Part shown: piece after piece, positions 6,690-9,029 of the stretch
How the letters are laid out: each line of letters begins with the position of its first letter
How positions within the stretch are numbered: the stretch's first letter is position 1
Program-made: the position numbers and the translations under genes
Assembly (NCBI GenBank): GCA_013372965.1
Contig: JABXIR010000220.1
Span: forward strand, 1-9,029
Source of the DNA: Gammaproteobacteria bacterium
Lineage (GTDB): Bacteria > Pseudomonadota > Gammaproteobacteria > Pseudomonadales > DSM-25080
Direction of reading: 5' to 3'
Length of the DNA stretch: 9,029 nucleotides
The notes under the pieces: model-generated
Databases searched by the model: none
Told to the model about the DNA's origin: nothing
What the model saw: the letters and a program-made list of their open reading frames with translations, nothing else

Positions 6690-7031
6690 ATGGATATCAA
6701 GAACATTTCACAAACTCTATACCCAGCGCGCAACTGGATGAAACTCGTCGGCGTGCTGAGTATTATTTACGGGGCCCTCACCGCGCTGACGATCGTTGGC
6801 ATTATCGTGGCATGGCTCCCAATCTGGATGGGCGTCTTACTTTTCCAATCAGCTTCCTCACTTGAGCGCGCTGTTCTCATGGAAAGCGCTGACGACCTTA
6901 CGATGGCACTCGCTAAGATCCGCACCTATTTCACCATCATGGGCGTCCTAACGCTAATCAGTTTGGTATTTATGATTTTAGGTATTTTCATGGGCGGCCT
7001 CGCCGGCATCATGGCGACTGCGGGCAAATAA
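6690..7031 (+). CDS. Small DUF5362-like inner-membrane protein
   Basis: A 113-residue membrane protein. A short polar N-terminus ends in ARNWMKLVG, then residues about 17-53 form a long hydrophobic stretch broken by AWLPIWMG (41-48), probably a re-entrant or two-helix hairpin. A soluble amphipathic helix (about 56-78, with ERAVLMESADDLTMALAKI) is followed by a final hydrophobic region at 79-109. This order, with the W-L-P-I-W-x-G turn and a K-I-R-T-Y-F lead into the last helix, matches my recollection of DUF5362, a family of unknown function. No catalytic or transport motif is visible. It is transcribed alone: divergent from the peptidase gene and ended by a strong terminator 27 bp after the stop. 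Confidence 0.8.
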   Translation: MDIKNISQTLYPARNWMKLVGVLSIIYGALTALTIVGIIVAWLPIWMGVLLFQSASSLERAVLMESADDLTMALAKIRTYFTIMGVLTLISLVFMILGIFMGGLAGIMATAGK

Positions 7032-7057
7032 CCTGCGTTTACTTAACGACCAAATAC

Positions 7058-7087
7058 AAAAAAGGCGACCTAGGGTCGCCTTTTTTT
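7058..7087. terminator. Bidirectional rho-independent terminator
   Basis: Perfect stem GGCGACC (7064-7070) / GGTCGCC (7074-7080) with a 3-nt TAG loop, flanked by six A on the left and seven T on the right. Either strand therefore gives a GC-rich hairpin plus U tract. It lies between the stop codons of two convergent genes and serves both. Confidence 0.95.
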
Positions 7088-7112
7088 CACTAAACCATAA
7101 GCTTGCTGCGAT

Positions 7113-7772
7113 TTACAGAATCATGCCGAATTCGAAACGGTACACGGTAAAGTTCGCTTCATCACCGTCTACGTTCGAGTTGAAGTAATCCTTGGCGCCG
7201 CCTACTCGCAAAAACCAGCGTGAATTGAAATCCCAGCGCAATCCGGCAGTGAGGGTGTAACCAAAGTCGGATTCGGAGTACGTATTAGCGTAAGTGTTAC
7301 AGATATACCCCCACAAGTAATCCCAGTAACAACCGGTATAATAGGTGCCGTCGGGGATATTGGTATCAATATAGCGCCAGCCGCCTCGCGCGCCGACGTA
7401 CGGAGTAACCGCACCATCAAAGAAGTTGTAGTTCGCTCCGAACATAAACCGACTGGTCGTGATTTTGCCACGGTAGTTGATGAGATCATTGGAGTCATCG
7501 GATACTGCCTGACCACGGTAACTGGAACGCACTGAGTCAACGTCCATTAAGAACGTTAGATGCGAATTATAGTTGTAGCCCAACGAAAACATGAAGCCTT
7601 GGTCATCGTTGATATCTAGATAGGCGTCTTGCCCATTCGACAAATAAGCGCCATTTTGATGAATGAGTCCAAAGGTGGTTTCAAGCTTCCCCGCTCGGCC
7701 TTTGGTATCAAATAAGTTTTGTGCGTGTACCCCAACCGGCAACAGCAACAAAACCAACAACAAACTTCGCAT
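7113..7772 (-). CDS. Outer-membrane beta-barrel protein (OmpA/OmpW-like 8-strand size)
   Basis: A 219-residue protein with a classical signal peptide: basic start, Leu-rich core and probable cleavage after VHA at residue 17. The mature part alternates polar and aromatic residues in amphipathic strands (e.g. GFMFSLGYNYN at 59-69, SRFMFGANYNFF at 107-118, GYTLTAGLRWDF at 171-182, FTVYRFEFGMIL at 208-219), as in small 8-stranded barrels. The Y-VGARGGWRYIDT segment near 125-137 and a Cys-flanked loop (C148 and C158 around aromatic residues) recall a barrel family common in marine Gammaproteobacteria. The cysteines could form a disulfide in an extracellular loop. The last residue is Leu rather than the usual Phe/Trp. 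Start ATG 7772 has a GGGGTGA-type site. Cargo or role unknown. Confidence 0.87.
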   Translation of the reverse strand: MRSLLLVLLLLPVGVHAQNLFDTKGRAGKLETTFGLIHQNGAYLSNGQDAYLDINDDQGFMFSLGYNYNSHLTFLMDVDSVRSSYRGQAVSDDSNDLINYRGKITTSRFMFGANYNFFDGAVTPYVGARGGWRYIDTNIPDGTYYTGCYWDYLWGYICNTYANTYSESDFGYTLTAGLRWDFNSRWFLRVGGAKDYFNSNVDGDEANFTVYRFEFGMIL

Positions 7773-7795
7773 AAATCACCCCGATGTCAAAAATT

Positions 7796-7801
7796 ATTGT
7801 A
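7796..7801 (-). promoter_or_regulatory. Possible -10 box of the barrel-protein gene
   Basis: TACAAT on the minus strand (4-5 of 6 to consensus depending on the weighting of positions) lies 24 bp before ATG 7772, giving a short leader with the GGGGTGA site. The -35 at 16-18 bp is poor. It overlaps the candidate -35 of the divergent PLP-enzyme gene, so the two promoters would compete. Confidence 0.35.
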
Positions 7802-7825
7802 CTAAACAGAAATAATCCGTATATT
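7797..7825 (+). promoter_or_regulatory. Candidate promoter of the PLP-enzyme gene
   Basis: TTGTAC (7797-7802) and TATATT (7820-7825) are separated by 17 bp. The -10 is good (5 of 6) and the -35 moderate (3 of 6). Transcription would begin near 7832, leaving a leader of about 26 nt without a clear Shine-Dalgarno. Confidence 0.4.
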
Positions 7826-7838
7826 TTTCGGAAAAATA
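7822..7838. promoter_or_regulatory. 17-bp perfect palindrome, putative operator
   Basis: TATTTTTC-g-GAAAAATA has 8-bp perfect arms about a single central base. It overlaps the candidate -10 (TATATT, 7820-7825) and the expected transcription start of the PLP-enzyme gene, a repressor-type position. It does not resemble the MetJ box (AGACGTCT repeats) or a MetR site (TGAA-N5-TTCA). The binder is unknown. Confidence 0.4.
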
Positions 7839-7857
7839 ACAATTACGGCAAAATACG

Positions 7858-9029
7858 ATGAAAAACTTATCTCCACTTCGTAACACGACAAAGCACGAAT
7901 CCGCGAAAGCGCTTGCAAGCGAGCAACTAGCCTACTTTGACATCGATCCTAACACCGAATACGGGCGCTCGCTCGTTGAGCTTACAGAGCATCTTTATAG
8001 TGCACAACATAGCTTAGATGCCCTCTGGAGTGCGACCAGTGAAACCCTCCCACTCCTCGATCGCAGCGATAAGGTTCGCTACTTCAACGCAAAGAAGTTC
8101 TTAGCGTTTCAAATTGCCAAGCTGCTAGATAATCTACAAAACCCGTTTCGAGCAACGTACCAACAGCTTAATTCCGATAATACCACTAAAACCGCAAAAG
8201 GCAGTTTCCCATTATTCGATAACGTGCCTGCGCTGTTCAGCGCAACTCCTGTGGTTACAAAAACAGCCACTTACATCTACGCATGCACTGAGTGGGTTGA
8301 CGATGCTTTTCATGGCAAGGAACCCACCCATCAAATCTACAGTCGATTGCTCAATCCGACCTCGATTTCACTTGCTAATGCCATTGTAGATTTAGAGGCG
8401 GGTCCTTATACCAACGAATACCTTGCTTGGAACTTTAACTCGGGCATGGCGGCAATTGATTGCGTGTTGAGCAACATTCTTCGTCACGGAGATGTGTTAA
8501 TCGTCGCTCGTAACGTCTACGGAGGCTCTCATCAACTGTTAGTCGATTTCTTTGCGCAAGAAAGTCGACTCGCTATCCAGCTTGAGTGGTTTGATGGTTA
8601 CAGCGGCGATGAGTTCGATCGTTTCCTCTCGGAGGTTCAGCAACGCCATCGCGAACGATTAAACGATGGAAAGAAACTCCACGTGTACATCGAATCACCG
8701 TGCAACCCCCACGGACTCGTCCTTGATGTTCCAAAAATTTGTGAACGCGCTCACCAAGATGACCACAAGGTGATTCTTGATTCGACCCTTGCTACGCCAT
8801 TCTTGAACCGGCCATTACAACGCAACAACCCAGCCGAGCGCCCAGACTACGTCATTCATTCCTACACCAAGGACCTTGCTGGCACCGGTGCAGCGACCGC
8901 AGGTGTCGTTATCGGTAAAATCGAAACCATGTTTGGACCTAAGGGCCATACGACTGGGGGTGTTTTCTGGCAAGACACCATGTTCTGGGATGTGTATTAC
9001 ATCAAAGGTGCTTTCCTTGATGCCGACAA
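7858..9029 (+). CDS. Cys/Met-metabolism PLP enzyme (cystathionine gamma-synthase family), N-terminally extended, 3' end outside the window
   Basis: The open frame from ATG 7858 runs 390 codons and off the window end. From about residue 161 it follows the MetB/MetC/MetY fold: YSRLLNPTS (the Tyr and Arg that hold PLP phosphate of the partner subunit), SGMAAI, then GDVLIVARNVYGGSHQLL, ESPCNPHGLVLD, VILDSTLATPFL with the Asp facing the pyridine nitrogen, and HSYTKDLAGTGAATAGVVIG with Schiff-base Lys 338. All core cofactor residues are there. Two oddities: YSR sits over 100 residues later than in E. coli MetB, after an extension (about 1-130) I do not recognise; and the usual GH-(S/K)-D after the lysine is replaced by GTG, marking a divergent subgroup. 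Gamma-synthase, lyase or sulfhydrylase activity cannot be told apart. An in-frame stop at 7837-7839 excludes an earlier start. The Shine-Dalgarno is weak or absent. Confidence 0.88.
   Translation, partial: MKNLSPLRNTTKHESAKALASEQLAYFDIDPNTEYGRSLVELTEHLYSAQHSLDALWSATSETLPLLDRSDKVRYFNAKKFLAFQIAKLLDNLQNPFRATYQQLNSDNTTKTAKGSFPLFDNVPALFSATPVVTKTATYIYACTEWVDDAFHGKEPTHQIYSRLLNPTSISLANAIVDLEAGPYTNEYLAWNFNSGMAAIDCVLSNILRHGDVLIVARNVYGGSHQLLVDFFAQESRLAIQLEWFDGYSGDEFDRFLSEVQQRHRERLNDGKKLHVYIESPCNPHGLVLDVPKICERAHQDDHKVILDSTLATPFLNRPLQRNNPAERPDYVIHSYTKDLAGTGAATAGVVIGKIETMFGPKGHTTGGVFWQDTMFWDVYYIKGAFLDAD

Noticed and set aside
7780..7790. TTGACA on the minus strand near 7784-7789 as a consensus -35 for the barrel-protein gene
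   Set aside because: It is only about 12 bp before the start codon, so transcription from it would begin inside the gene and lose the ribosome binding site.

Overview
The window looks like ordinary chromosomal DNA from a free-living, probably marine, gammaproteobacterium. Several things point that way: a purE-purK pair transcribed as a unit, a DUF3081-like small protein (a family I associate with marine Gammaproteobacteria), an M28 peptidase lipoprotein with a lipobox, a small outer-membrane beta-barrel, dense packing and moderate GC. I see no rRNA, tRNA, CRISPR array, insertion sequence, phage gene or integration scar, and base composition does not shift along the window. The taxonomic call is inference.

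Layout: (1) 1-114 is a short leader with a terminator-like hairpin. (2) 115-1182 (+) encodes a membrane-anchored strictosidine-synthase/SMP-30-type beta-propeller protein. It converges on (3) purK and purE (1203-2795, -), the two enzymes that turn AIR into CAIR in purine synthesis. (4) A 216-bp divergent gap separates purE from a DUF3081-like protein (3012-3296, +). Its stop codon interlocks with that of (5) a leftward run of three genes: an HNH-type zinc protein (4817-4506), a class I SAM methyltransferase (4469-3768) and a GNAT acetyltransferase (3778-3293), the last two overlapping by 11 nt. (6) A rho-independent terminator (4866-4901) closes the leftward M28 metallopeptidase lipoprotein gene (6540-4918). 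(7) Divergent from it is a small DUF5362-like membrane protein (6690-7031, +), which shares a convergent bidirectional terminator (7058-7087) with (8) a leftward outer-membrane beta-barrel gene (7772-7113). (9) Divergent again, and cut by the window end, is a cystathionine-gamma-synthase-family PLP enzyme with a long N-terminal extension (7858 to beyond 9029). A perfect 17-bp palindrome lies in its promoter region.

How the genes work together: only purE/purK form a clear pathway pair. The HNH-methyltransferase-GNAT run is close enough to be co-transcribed, and the last two are probably translationally coupled, but the sequence does not reveal a shared substrate. The peptidase and the barrel protein act at the cell envelope. 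I did not find a convincing new multi-gene system. The best leads are the atypical extended PLP enzyme with its palindromic putative operator and the methyltransferase-acetyltransferase pair.
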